From: Chitinophagaceae bacterium
GTDB lineage: Bacteria; Bacteroidota; Bacteroidia; Chitinophagales; Chitinophagaceae
Assembly (NCBI GenBank): GCA_016699815.1
Contig: CP065012.1
Coordinates: forward strand, 2,581,001 to 2,645,000
Direction of reading: 5' to 3'
Length of the DNA: 64,000 bases
Shown piece by piece: positions 33,864 to 42,918 of this stretch. Each line of letters opens with the position of its first letter. The first letter of the stretch is position 1. The notes under the pieces are model-generated. The model did no database searches. It was not told where the DNA came from and saw only the letters and a program-made list of their open reading frames with translations. The translations under genes were made by a program, and so were the position numbers.

Positions 33864-34415
33864 ATGGTAAAAAAAGCAGTAATCTTTCTTTTACTGGGCA
33901 TTGGCCAGGGTTTTAATGCAAAGGCACAAAACACATTGGAGCAATGGGATGCTTATTTAAAAAGCGTCAAATTGGAATCCTGTATTTGGTATTACGAAGT
34001 TAAAGCCCATACTACACTATATTCCATACTTTATTTTGAATATAATGGCGATCCCTATTTAATAGAAACCCGTAACGGTAAAGTAACCAGGGTAAAAAAT
34101 GATGTAGATTTTGATTTGTTCGATTTTGTTATAAGTAAAAAACCAGCTTTAAAAAAATTAAATAATAAAACAACGGTTTACAGGTATTCAAAGAATTTGC
34201 CGTTAGAAAATATTTCAATTGATACGAGTTTAATAAAGAGCAATATTTTAATTAAACATGGTAAATTGAATTTAAAGGCCATAAACATGTATGGCAATAA
34301 TTATTTCCGTGCAAAATATAAAGCAGAATTTGCAGTGTTGGATGAAATAGCAATCATAATGCATGGGGCTTTTAAAAAAGAAGAAAAGGCTGAAGCAACT
34401 ATAAAGCAAGATTAA
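33864..34415 (+). CDS. Secreted protein of unknown function, paralogue 2
   Basis: 183 residues from the ATG at 33864, which gives a clean signal peptide ending A-K-A-Q; an ATG at 33828 adds 12 hydrophilic residues. It parallels the previous gene, with L-E-Q-W-D-A-Y-L, Y-F-E-Y-N-G-D-P-Y-L and a D-E-I-A ... G-A-F-K ending. Identity is low, so the duplication is old. The C-terminal tail is lysine/glutamate rich. Function unknown. Confidence 0.72.
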   Translation: MVKKAVIFLLLGIGQGFNAKAQNTLEQWDAYLKSVKLESCIWYYEVKAHTTLYSILYFEYNGDPYLIETRNGKVTRVKNDVDFDLFDFVISKKPALKKLNNKTTVYRYSKNLPLENISIDTSLIKSNILIKHGKLNLKAINMYGNNYFRAKYKAEFAVLDEIAIIMHGAFKKEEKAEATIKQD

Positions 34416-34429
34416 TTTAAAAATGTACA

Positions 34430-35674
34430 ATGGAACTTCAATCACTAAAAAACAGATTTGGCATAATTGGTAATTCACCAGGGTTAAACCATGCATTGAA
34501 TGTTGCGGCACAGGTTGCCAATACCGATTTAAGCGTTTTAATTAATGGCGAAAGCGGCGTGGGTAAGGAAGTGTTTTCACAAATCATACATGCACTGTCT
34601 GCCCGCAAGCACAATCCATTTATTGCCGTAAACTGCGGCGCAATTCCCGAAGGCACTATTGATTCTGAGTTATTCGGCCATGAAAAAGGCTCCTTTACCG
34701 GAGCTGTTGACGGCCGCAAAGGATATTTTGAAACCGTAAACGGGGGCACCATTTTTTTGGATGAAATTGGTGAGCTTCCGCTGGGTACGCAGGCAAGGCT
34801 GCTCCGGGTTTTGGAAACCGGAGAATATATAAGGGTAGGGAGCAGCAAAGTGCAAAAAACCGATGTAAGGGTAATTGCCGCTACCAATAAAGATTTGCTA
34901 GAATCAACCCATACCGGGAAGTTCAGGGAGGATTTATATTACCGTTTAAACACCGTGCCCATTCGAGTGCCTGCATTGAGGGACAGAAAAGAAGATATTT
35001 ATTTATTATTCCGCAAGTTTGCATCAGATTTTGCCGATAAATATAAAACTACGCCGGTACAGTTAAGCGATGGCGCTGTAGAAGTTTTGCTTCATTATTC
35101 CTGGCCTGGAAATGTGAGGGAACTAAAAAATATAGCCGAACAAATTTCAGTGCTGAGCAAAGATAAATCGGTTTCTGCTGACCAATTCAGGGGCTTTTTG
35201 CCCGAGACGCATTACGACAGGCTGCCAGTGCTGGCAGGTACGGGTACAAGTGTAAGCCATGCGGAGTTTGCCAATGAAAGAGAAATTTTATACAAGCTTT
35301 TTTTCGACATGAAAAAAGATGTAAATGAATTGAAGAAAATGTTTTTTGATATTTTACAAAACCCGGCACACGCCGCCCCAGTTTTTAATAATGAAAACCA
35401 CCAGGTACATAACGAAATTTATCCTGCCTCAAATGGCGCCAATACTTTAATATCGGGCAATCCTTCGGTAATATTGCCCGGCCGTTCATCCAATGTAATT
35501 CAACCACATGAAGAAGTGGAAGAATCTTTGAGCATCATGGATAAAGAAAAAGAACTCATCATTAAAGCTTTAAAAAAGCACCGGGGAAAAAGAAAAGATG
35601 CATCACTCGACCTAGGCATTAGCGAACGCACCCTTTACCGAAAGCTGAAGGAATATGATATTGAAGATTTGTAA
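34430..35674 (+). CDS. Sigma-54-dependent transcriptional activator without receiver domain
   Basis: 414 residues. An AAA+ domain (about 10-240) holds Walker A G-E-S-G-V-G-K-E, the sigma-54 contact loop G-S-F-T-G-A (canonical GAFTGA), and Walker B F-L-D-E-I-G-E-L. A linker of about 120 residues follows, then a Fis-type helix-turn-helix ending R-T-L-Y-R-K-L-K-E. There is no N-terminal receiver or sensor, so regulation would be by another protein or constitutive. It directly abuts lptE, and so may activate envelope genes; target promoters are not identified. Confidence 0.9.
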   Translation: MELQSLKNRFGIIGNSPGLNHALNVAAQVANTDLSVLINGESGVGKEVFSQIIHALSARKHNPFIAVNCGAIPEGTIDSELFGHEKGSFTGAVDGRKGYFETVNGGTIFLDEIGELPLGTQARLLRVLETGEYIRVGSSKVQKTDVRVIAATNKDLLESTHTGKFREDLYYRLNTVPIRVPALRDRKEDIYLLFRKFASDFADKYKTTPVQLSDGAVEVLLHYSWPGNVRELKNIAEQISVLSKDKSVSADQFRGFLPETHYDRLPVLAGTGTSVSHAEFANEREILYKLFFDMKKDVNELKKMFFDILQNPAHAAPVFNNENHQVHNEIYPASNGANTLISGNPSVILPGRSSNVIQPHEEVEESLSIMDKEKELIIKALKKHRGKRKDASLDLGISERTLYRKLKEYDIEDL

Positions 35675-35707
35675 ATGTTTAACATTGCTTTTATTAACTT
35701 GAAATGT

Positions 35708-36232
35708 ATGTTCTTCTTAAAAAATAAATTAGCCGCTTACTTATTATTGCTGATGTGCTTTACCGTATTTAATTTTGCCACCTGCAAATATGGTTTTAAT
35801 GATGTAGGCGCTTTATCGCCCGATATAAAAACTTTTAGAGTAAATTACCTGGAGAATAAAGCACAATATGTAAATACCAGGCTTAGCCCGGAGCTTACCG
35901 AAAAGCTAAAGCAAAAAATAATAGGCACTACACGCCTGCGGCAAACCAACAGCGATGATGCCCATTATGATATCAGCGGCTATTTATCGCAATATAGCAT
36001 TACCTTTGTAAGCATTACAGGAAATAATACAAGTGGCAACCGCTTAAGCGTTGCCTTTCACCTTACGTTTAAGAATACACTCGACGATACAAAAAGTTTT
36101 GAAGCCGACCTTTCCCGTTCCTATGATATATCCGGCGATGCCTCACTTTCGCAAATTGATGCATCGCTATCTCCAGATATAGTTCGTGACCTTACAGACG
36201 AAATTTTTAACAAGATATTTTCCAACTGGTAA
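35708..36232 (+). CDS. lptE: LptE-like LPS-assembly lipoprotein
   Basis: 174 residues from the ATG at 35708; an ATG immediately after the previous stop (35675) gives 11 more. The N-terminus is a signal sequence with A-T-C, a weak lipobox whose Cys would be acylated. The mature part (Y-G-F-N ... I-K-T-F-R-V) matches the LptE family seen in Bacteroidota. LptE forms the outer-membrane LPS translocon plug with LptD. Confidence 0.75.
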   Translation: MFFLKNKLAAYLLLLMCFTVFNFATCKYGFNDVGALSPDIKTFRVNYLENKAQYVNTRLSPELTEKLKQKIIGTTRLRQTNSDDAHYDISGYLSQYSITFVSITGNNTSGNRLSVAFHLTFKNTLDDTKSFEADLSRSYDISGDASLSQIDASLSPDIVRDLTDEIFNKIFSNW

Positions 36233-36242
36233 AACTGAACCG

Positions 36243-37232
36243 ATGCTGCAGGATGATATTTTTAGGACAATTTTTAAAACTTCTTTTGACTCTTCCGATG
36301 TTTACCTTTTAAAGCAGGTTACTGAGGAGTATCCGTATTTTTCACTGGCGCATTTTTTTAAGTTAAAGAAAGATACCGTTTACGATGAAAACAGTGCCGC
36401 AAAAACAGCATTGCATTTTCATAATCCATTTTTATTGAATTTCCGGTTAAATAATAGTGAAAACGGGCAAGCCATAAAGCCAGTAGAAATTATTGCTCAG
36501 CGTGAAAAAGAAGAAATAATACATGAGGAACCTACGCCAATGAGTAATACGGCTTACCTTGCTAATATAGATGAACCGTTTGTGGGTCAAGGCCTTGAAG
36601 TTGAAAAAGAATTTCATTACAGTAATGAAATGCTACATCCTATCCCTGAAAAATCAGCACGGTTGCAGGAAAACGCCGGCATACCTGTTGTTGAAGGCGC
36701 CCTTCAAAATTTACTGGATAAAAATAGTTTTCTAAAACACGAAGAAGAATTAGCCCCGCCAAACGTACCCAATAAAGCAACTCCGGAAAACAAAGAGCCT
36801 GCAATGCCAGAAAAAAAGGGCATCAATGAACCTGAAGTTGCTATCCAACAACAAGCTTTGCCCCAGGAATGGTTATTTGAACCACTGCATACTACCGATT
36901 ATTTTGCATCGCAGGGTATAAAAATTACTGAGGATACCGCAGGCTCCGATAAATTGGGGAAGCAACTTAAAAGCTTTACAGAGTGGCTCAAAATTATGAA
37001 AAAACAAAGCCATTATAAGGTTTCCCCAGATGCGCCTGTGGACCATGCCGTTGAAAATTTGGCTGAAAAAAGCAATGAAGAGCAGGAAATTATAACCGAA
37101 ACCATGGCCGAGGCATACAAAACCCAGGGCAAATCAGAAAAAGCAAGGGAAATTTATCAAAAATTAAGTTTGCTTAATCCTTCAAAAAGTGCTTACTTTG
37201 CAGCCCAAATTGAATATTTAAAAGACAATTAA
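36243..37232 (+). CDS. Hypothetical protein with C-terminal TPR-like motif
   Basis: 329 residues from the ATG at 36243; the frame also opens at a GTG inside lptE. The N-terminal 60 residues (D-I-F-R-T-I-F to Y-F-S-L-A-H-F) form a helical module, the middle is low-complexity and acidic, and the end (A-E-A-Y-K-T-Q-G-K-S-E-K-A) is one TPR. No signal peptide. The order sigma-54 activator, lptE, this gene, secG suggests a conserved envelope operon. Function unknown. Confidence 0.72.
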   Translation: MLQDDIFRTIFKTSFDSSDVYLLKQVTEEYPYFSLAHFFKLKKDTVYDENSAAKTALHFHNPFLLNFRLNNSENGQAIKPVEIIAQREKEEIIHEEPTPMSNTAYLANIDEPFVGQGLEVEKEFHYSNEMLHPIPEKSARLQENAGIPVVEGALQNLLDKNSFLKHEEELAPPNVPNKATPENKEPAMPEKKGINEPEVAIQQQALPQEWLFEPLHTTDYFASQGIKITEDTAGSDKLGKQLKSFTEWLKIMKKQSHYKVSPDAPVDHAVENLAEKSNEEQEIITETMAEAYKTQGKSEKAREIYQKLSLLNPSKSAYFAAQIEYLKDN

Positions 37233-37233
37233 G

Positions 37234-37584
37234 ATGTTAGTTATATTCGGAATATTAGTGATACTTGCAGCAGTTATACTGGGCTTAATCGTGTTAATTC
37301 AAAATCCCAAAGGTGGTGGCCTATCCGGTACTTTTGGTGGTTTTGGCAACCAGTTTATGGGTGTAAAACAAACTACAGATGTACTGGAAAAAAGTACCTG
37401 GGTTTTTGCCGGTATTGTGGCTTTGTTATGCCTCATTTCCCCGGCTTTTATTCCAAAAGAAGGTGCAGCATCCGGCGATGATTTACTAAAAAGCACACCG
37501 GTTTCCGTACCTAAATCTCAACCGGCACCTGCTACCAATGCAACACAAATGCCAGGAACGGTTGCTCCCGATAGCAATAAATAA
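37234..37584 (+). CDS. secG: Preprotein translocase subunit SecG
   Basis: 116 residues with two membrane segments (about 1-22 and 52-70). Between them lies the conserved I-Q-N-P-K-G-G-G-L-S-G-T-F-G-G loop, diagnostic for SecG. It assists SecYEG-mediated export. The C-terminal extension of about 40 residues is Pro/Ala/Ser rich, as in other Bacteroidota. It follows the TPR gene by 1 bp. Confidence 0.93.
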   Translation: MLVIFGILVILAAVILGLIVLIQNPKGGGLSGTFGGFGNQFMGVKQTTDVLEKSTWVFAGIVALLCLISPAFIPKEGAASGDDLLKSTPVSVPKSQPAPATNATQMPGTVAPDSNK

Positions 37585-37604
37585 TTTTTTAACTTTTTTT
37601 ATTG

Positions 37605-37630
37605 ACCCTGCTTTTGAGCAGGGTTTTTTA
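37605..37630 (+). terminator. Rho-independent terminator after secG
   Basis: A 7-bp stem CCCTGCT / AGCAGGG with loop TTTG is followed by six T residues, 20 bases after the secG stop. Confidence 0.9.
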
Positions 37631-37703
37631 TTTTTTGTTGGGCTGTAGGTTTGCTAGCAATATTTATAGTTTTATCAATGTGCATTAATAGTATTTTTGT
37701 TTT

Positions 37704-38288
37704 ATGATAGCAATAGACCATGTTTTACTTAGCGATGAAGTACTTCAGGAAAAATTTGTTTGCGACCTTGCAAAATGTAAAGGCGCCTGTTGCGTAGATG
37801 GTGATGCCGGCGCACCATTGGAAAAAGACGAATTGAAAATGATAGATAAAGTGTACGATAAAGTAAAACCTTACCTCAATGCAGAAAGTATTGCTGAAAT
37901 TGAAAAGCAGGGCCTTTATGTGTACCATAAAGAGTTTGGCTGGGTAACGCCGGCTATTAACGGCGCAATATGTGTGTATGGTATTAAAGATAAAAACGGT
38001 GTGGTAAAATGCGGTGTCGAACAGGCATTTTACGATAATAAAATAAAATGGAAGAAGCCGGTAAGCTGCCACTTGTTTCCCATAATAGTAAAAAAAAGTA
38101 AAAACAGTACAACGGAATACGTAAACTACGAGCCCAGGGAAGACCATTGTAAGCCAGGATGTACGTTAGGAAAAAAACTTAAAGTTCCTGTTTACGAGTT
38201 TTTAAAAGAACCATTAATACGTAAGTTTGGGAAAAAATTTTACGAGGCGCTATCAGCTGCAGCCATTCATCTAAATTCAAAAAAATGA
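37704..38288 (+). CDS. DUF3109 family protein
   Basis: 194 residues. The N-terminus F-V-C-D-L-A-K-C-K-G-A-C-C with further cysteines (I-C-V-Y-G, V-K-C-G-V, V-S-C-H-L-F-P, D-H-C-K-P-G-C) matches DUF3109. The cysteine spacing suggests a metal or Fe-S site similar to the CxxxCxxCC zinc/iron-chelating family. Function unknown; cytoplasmic. It overlaps the beta-lactamase gene by 4 bp (ATGA). Confidence 0.88.
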   Translation: MIAIDHVLLSDEVLQEKFVCDLAKCKGACCVDGDAGAPLEKDELKMIDKVYDKVKPYLNAESIAEIEKQGLYVYHKEFGWVTPAINGAICVYGIKDKNGVVKCGVEQAFYDNKIKWKKPVSCHLFPIIVKKSKNSTTEYVNYEPREDHCKPGCTLGKKLKVPVYEFLKEPLIRKFGKKFYEALSAAAIHLNSKK

Positions 38289-39112
38289 AACCTAATATTT
38301 TTATAATTGCCCTTTCTTTATCCTTTATTTACGGGTGTAATACAAACGAAGCTAAAGTAGATAGTAGCCTTAAAAAATATTTCGATGCAAAAAAAGTAGA
38401 CGGTTGTTTTGCTTTTTTAGATAATTCAAACGGTAAAATAACCGTTTACAATTTTGCTATGGATACCACACGCTTTTTGCCGGCATCTACATTTAAAATA
38501 GTAAATGGGTTAATAGCTTTAGAAACCGGCACTGCCACCGATGAAAATATGCCCATAAAATGGAATGGCAATAAAGTGTATTTCCCCAACGGAAAAGAAG
38601 CTACCGATTGGAACAAAGATTTAACCTTTAAAGAAGCTTTTAAGGCAAGCGCAGTTCCTTACTTTCAGGAGCTGGCAAGGCGCATTGGTAAAGATACCCT
38701 GCAGCTTTGGTTAGATAGCCTGGGTTATGGTACAAAAAAAATATCTGGCCCCGTAGATTCGTTTTGGTTGAATAATACCTTAAAAATTTCACCAGATGAG
38801 CAATTAGGCCTATTAAAAAAATTATATTTTGAACAATTACCCTTTAGAAAATCCGTTCAGCAAACAATGAGTAGATTGATGGTGCAGGAAGATAATACAG
38901 CTTATAAGCTGAGCTATAAAACCGGTTGGGGATTTGATGAAGCAGGGAACAGCATTGGCTGGCTTACCGGCTGGATTGAAGAAAACAGGCATGTATATTT
39001 TTTTGTAACCTTACTTAAATCGCCAGACAAAAATTTTGATATGGTGCCTGCAAGAATTGCCATAACAAAAGATATTTTAAAGAGCTATGGTTTTTTTGAA
39101 GGAAAAAAATAA
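38285..39112 (+). CDS. Class D beta-lactamase (OXA-like), lipoprotein
   Basis: 275 residues with a lipoprotein-type signal ending I-Y-G-C. The active-site motifs are P-A-S-T-F-K (Ser-x-x-Lys), S-A-V (Ser-x-Val) and K-T-G-W-G. The class D Y-G-N motif reads Y-G-T, and the F-W-L tryptophan is present. It is predicted to hydrolyse penicillins in the periplasm; spectrum cannot be inferred. Translationally coupled to a DUF3109 gene on the chromosome, with no mobile element nearby, so likely intrinsic. Confidence 0.9.
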   Translation: MKPNIFIIALSLSFIYGCNTNEAKVDSSLKKYFDAKKVDGCFAFLDNSNGKITVYNFAMDTTRFLPASTFKIVNGLIALETGTATDENMPIKWNGNKVYFPNGKEATDWNKDLTFKEAFKASAVPYFQELARRIGKDTLQLWLDSLGYGTKKISGPVDSFWLNNTLKISPDEQLGLLKKLYFEQLPFRKSVQQTMSRLMVQEDNTAYKLSYKTGWGFDEAGNSIGWLTGWIEENRHVYFFVTLLKSPDKNFDMVPARIAITKDILKSYGFFEGKK

Positions 39113-39175
39113 GGCCATTGTTTAAGGGTATTTTCCCTTTCGTACTTAAAAAAATAAATCCAGTTATCGTATTAT

Positions 39176-40804
39176 ATGAGCATTCCCGAATTTCAGTATA
39201 CCTATTTATTATATGCCGGGCTACTGTTGCCTGTAGTAGCCGTGCTCATTTTTTTACAGGCCCTCAGGAAAAAGAAAAAAGCGGCAAAAAAAATTGGGGA
39301 TAAAAAATTGGTAGATCAACTTACGGCGGCTTACAGTTCCCGTAAATACCTAATCAAATTTTTATTGATAGTTACTGCATTGAGTTTGCTGGTATTTTCT
39401 CTTGCAAATATGCGAAGCTCTGCGGGTACACCTTTGGGTAAAAGAAACGGAGTTGATGTAATGATTGCACTGGACGTAAGTAAAAGCATGCTTGCCGGGG
39501 ATATTAAACCCAACAGGCTGGAAAGGGCAAGGCAATTGGTAAATAAATTAATTGACCGGTTGCAGAACGACAGGCTGGGGATTGTGGTTTTTGCAGGAAA
39601 AGCCTATTTACAAATGCCTTTAACGGCAGATCATAGTGCAGCAAAAATGTATTTATCTACTGCATCGCCGGATATTATTCCTACTCAGGGAACAATAATT
39701 GCTGAAGCCTTGAAAATGAGTAATGCCGCATTTAACAGTAACGAAAAAAAGTATAAAACCATTATTCTTATAAGCGATGGGGAAGACCACGATGAAGATG
39801 CACTGGCCGTTGCCAAAAATATTGCGGCATCAGGTGGTATCATACATACCGTAGGCATGGGTTCCCAGCAAGGTGCACCTATTTTAGACCTATTAACTGG
39901 CCAGTTAAAAACAGATATCAATGGAAATACAATCATAAGCAAGCTTAATGAAGTAGAGCTTAGGCAGATAGCAAAAAGTGGCAATGGCCTTTACCAATAT
40001 TTTGACAATACCGATAAAGTGGTGAATAATATTTTAAACCAAATTGCACATATGGAGCAAAAAGCAGTAAAAGATGATTCGTTAACGGATTGGCTTAATT
40101 ATTTTCAATATTTTGCTGCTGCCGCTTTTATACTTTTATTAATTGAAGTATTTGTAACTGAAAAAAAGCGTAAAGCAAATGGAGGCATTAAGAAAAAAAT
40201 AATAACCACGGCGATACACTTTTTAGTTTTTGCGAATTTTGCCATTGCACAATCAGAAAATGAGTTCATTAAGCAGGGTAATGCCGAATATCAAAAAGGC
40301 AACTATTCAGCCGCAGCAAATAAATATAAAGAAGCTATAAAAGAAAACCCCAAAAGTGGTATTGCCTACTATAACCTTGCCAATGCACAATATAAATCAA
40401 AAAAAACCGAAGAGTCTATAGCCGCTTATGATAAAGCCGCAAAACTTTTAAGTACTTCATCTGAATTATCTGATGTATGGTATAATAGAGGCGTGGTATT
40501 GCAAAACAATAAAAAAAATGACGAGTGCATCATAGCCTATAAGAATGCTTTATTGCTCAACCCCAGGCATGAACAAGCCCGGCAAAATCTTCAAAAGGCA
40601 TTACGTAAACAGCAGGAGAAAAAAGAAAAGCAAAATCAGCAAGACCAAAATAAAAATCAGCAACCCAAGCCACAATCATCCAGGCTTTCCCAAAAAGATG
40701 CCGAAGAAAAATTAAAAGCGCTGATGCAGCAGGAGCGCAACCTACACGATAAATTGAATAAGCAAAATGCACAGTCGCCCAACCAACCCGAAAAAGATTG
40801 GTAA
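39176..40804 (+). CDS. BatB-BatC fusion: VWA domain membrane protein with TPR repeats
   Basis: 542 residues. Two N-terminal membrane helices (about 8-28 and 60-78) precede a VWA domain (about 93-280) with MIDAS D-V-S-K-S, then a helix near 305-322 and what looks like an embedded signal sequence (about 345-362). Two or three TPRs follow (365-465), ending in a Gln/Lys/Asn-rich tail. In the Bacteroides aerotolerance (Bat) operon these are two proteins, BatB and BatC. No batA, batD or moxR lies in the window. The embedded signal-like stretch looks like a retained BatC start. Confidence 0.87.
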   Translation: MSIPEFQYTYLLYAGLLLPVVAVLIFLQALRKKKKAAKKIGDKKLVDQLTAAYSSRKYLIKFLLIVTALSLLVFSLANMRSSAGTPLGKRNGVDVMIALDVSKSMLAGDIKPNRLERARQLVNKLIDRLQNDRLGIVVFAGKAYLQMPLTADHSAAKMYLSTASPDIIPTQGTIIAEALKMSNAAFNSNEKKYKTIILISDGEDHDEDALAVAKNIAASGGIIHTVGMGSQQGAPILDLLTGQLKTDINGNTIISKLNEVELRQIAKSGNGLYQYFDNTDKVVNNILNQIAHMEQKAVKDDSLTDWLNYFQYFAAAAFILLLIEVFVTEKKRKANGGIKKKIITTAIHFLVFANFAIAQSENEFIKQGNAEYQKGNYSAAANKYKEAIKENPKSGIAYYNLANAQYKSKKTEESIAAYDKAAKLLSTSSELSDVWYNRGVVLQNNKKNDECIIAYKNALLLNPRHEQARQNLQKALRKQQEKKEKQNQQDQNKNQQPKPQSSRLSQKDAEEKLKALMQQERNLHDKLNKQNAQSPNQPEKDW

Positions 40805-40846
40805 TGCCACTATATCGCTACCTTCTCAAACACAGGCAGATATTCG

Positions 40847-40854
40847 TTAACTTT
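40847..40854 (+). promoter_or_regulatory. -7 promoter element of ispG
   Basis: TAACTTTG fits TAnnTTTG and lies 20 bases before the ispG ATG. Confidence 0.5.
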
Positions 40855-40873
40855 GCTTCATTAATTTTGTTTC

Positions 40874-42862
40874 ATGCAATCGTATTGCAATTCATTGGCC
40901 AGCTATAGCCGGCTTAAAACACGAGAAGTTAAAATTGGGCAACTCCTTTTAGGTAATGGCCATCCAATAAGGGTGCAAACCATGACCACAACCGATACTA
41001 TGGATACCCAGGCAACAGTAGCGCAATGCATTCGTTGTATTGAAGCTGGTGCAGAAATGGTGCGTATTACAGCTCCTTCTAAAAAAGAAGCAGAGAATCT
41101 TTTGCAAATTAAAAATGAGCTAAGGAAAAGGGGATATGAAACCCCGCTAATTGCAGATATCCACTTTACGCCCAATGCTGCAGAAATTGCCGCAAAGATT
41201 GTTGAAAAAGTGAGAATTAATCCGGGTAATTATATAGACAAAAAAAAATTTGAACAAATAGAATATTCCGATGCAGATTATGCAGAAGAAATTGAAAGGA
41301 TTCGAGAGCGTTTTACCCCACTGGTAAAAATTTGCAAAGAGCATGGCACTGCTATGCGTATAGGCACCAACCATGGCAGCCTTAGCGACCGTATTATGAG
41401 CCGTTATGGCGATACTGCCATAGGCATGGTGGAAAGTGCAATGGAGTTTTTGCGTATTGCCCGCAGTGAAAATTACCACAATATAATGCTGAGCATGAAG
41501 AGCAGTAACCCATTGGTGATGGCCCAGGCATATCGCCTGCTTGTAAAGCACATGAGCGACGAATTTGCTGAATGTTATCCATTGCACCTTGGGGTAACAG
41601 AAGCTGGAGATGGGGAAGATGGAAGGATAAAATCGGCGATTGGAATAGGTTCCCTTTTGCAGGATGGAATTGGGGATACCATTAGGGTAAGTTTAACGGA
41701 AGACCCCGAGTTTGAAATACCAGTTTGTAAAGATTTGCTCAAAAACCTTCCAGCAGAAAATACAATAGTAGCAAAAGTTGAATTGCCCTATTCACCTTTT
41801 GAATATGCAAGGAGAAACACTCATGAAATTATTAATACCGGTAAAAAGCATGTACCAGTTGTAATTGCAGATTTTATGCTGCAGAAACTAATAACTCCTG
41901 CAGATTTGGTATCTATTGGCTATGTTTATAACCCGGAAACAGATAAATGGAAAATTGCCGATGGCGCAGCCGACTTCATTTTTACTCATGATAAAACAAT
42001 CAATTTTCACCTTCCGGGCACTTTAAGGGTAATATGTAGTTATAAAACATGGCTGCATACAAATGAACCCGAAAAGTATTTTCCTTTGTTTGATGGATCG
42101 AACTATCAAAATGCCAACCGCACATCACCGTTGCTCAACTTTATTGCCGTAAATGCAGATGAGGATTGTTCAGCTATTATTGCTTTTTTGCAAAACAATA
42201 CAAATTTTGTGCCTTGTATTTTTTCAAATGAAGTAAATGCCATGCAACAATGCCGGATGTTTTTTATTGAATTAATGCAGCAAAAAATTACCAACCCGGT
42301 TGTAATAGCAGTGGAAAGCAATGCCGTAACTATTGATGAGCAGTTAATCAATTTTTCCGTAGTTTCAGGAGGGTTGTTTTTAGATGGCCTTGGCGATGGT
42401 ATATGGTTGATTAATAACCCCGAAAAGCTGGAAAATATTGGCATGAAGGGAAGAACTTATTTGCCTATGGAAAATAATCATCGGTTCTTAAATAATACTT
42501 CTTTTTCCATATTGCAGGCGGTGCGTACCAGGATTTCCAAAACAGAATTTATCAGTTGCCCAAGTTGTGGCCGTACCCTTTTTGATTTACAGGAAACCAC
42601 CGCAAAAATAAGAGCTGTTACCCAGCACCTAAAAGGGTTGAAAATAGCAATTATGGGATGTATTGTAAATGGCCCTGGGGAAATGGCCGATGCCGATTTT
42701 GGTTATGTGGGCAGCGGCCCCGGTAAAATAACTTTATACAAAGGGAAAAAAGTTGTGAAAAAAAATATCAATAGCGATATTGCCGTGCAGGAATTGATCA
42801 ATTTATTGAAAGAAAATGAGGTGTGGATAGATGCGGAGACGCAGGTTAAGATGCAACTATAA
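40874..42862 (+). CDS. ispG: 4-hydroxy-3-methylbut-2-enyl diphosphate synthase IspG (long form)
   Basis: 662 residues, the long three-domain IspG of Bacteroidota and plants. The TIM barrel contains M-T-T-T-D-T-M-D-T and I-G-T-N-H-G-S. An inserted domain of about 250 residues (approximately 280-550) precedes the Fe-S domain with C-P-S-C-G-R-T and M-G-C-I-V-N-G-P-G-E, whose three cysteines hold the [4Fe-4S] cluster. It makes HMBPP in the MEP isoprenoid pathway. Stand-alone promoter. Confidence 0.95.
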   Translation: MQSYCNSLASYSRLKTREVKIGQLLLGNGHPIRVQTMTTTDTMDTQATVAQCIRCIEAGAEMVRITAPSKKEAENLLQIKNELRKRGYETPLIADIHFTPNAAEIAAKIVEKVRINPGNYIDKKKFEQIEYSDADYAEEIERIRERFTPLVKICKEHGTAMRIGTNHGSLSDRIMSRYGDTAIGMVESAMEFLRIARSENYHNIMLSMKSSNPLVMAQAYRLLVKHMSDEFAECYPLHLGVTEAGDGEDGRIKSAIGIGSLLQDGIGDTIRVSLTEDPEFEIPVCKDLLKNLPAENTIVAKVELPYSPFEYARRNTHEIINTGKKHVPVVIADFMLQKLITPADLVSIGYVYNPETDKWKIADGAADFIFTHDKTINFHLPGTLRVICSYKTWLHTNEPEKYFPLFDGSNYQNANRTSPLLNFIAVNADEDCSAIIAFLQNNTNFVPCIFSNEVNAMQQCRMFFIELMQQKITNPVVIAVESNAVTIDEQLINFSVVSGGLFLDGLGDGIWLINNPEKLENIGMKGRTYLPMENNHRFLNNTSFSILQAVRTRISKTEFISCPSCGRTLFDLQETTAKIRAVTQHLKGLKIAIMGCIVNGPGEMADADFGYVGSGPGKITLYKGKKVVKKNINSDIAVQELINLLKENEVWIDAETQVKMQL

Positions 42863-42918
42863 AAGCTTGAAACTTTAATTCCTGTATTTTACCATTAATT
42901 TCTATAATATTTATTTGA

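Noticed and set aside
37692..37699. TATTTTTG as promoter of the DUF3109 gene
   Set aside because: It ends only 4 bases before the ATG, so transcription would begin at or inside the coding region; the start codon is well supported by the family N-terminus.
38285..39112. Recently acquired resistance gene
   Set aside because: The beta-lactamase overlaps its upstream neighbour by 4 bp and no integrase, IS or att-like repeat is near, so acquisition by a mobile element is not supported.
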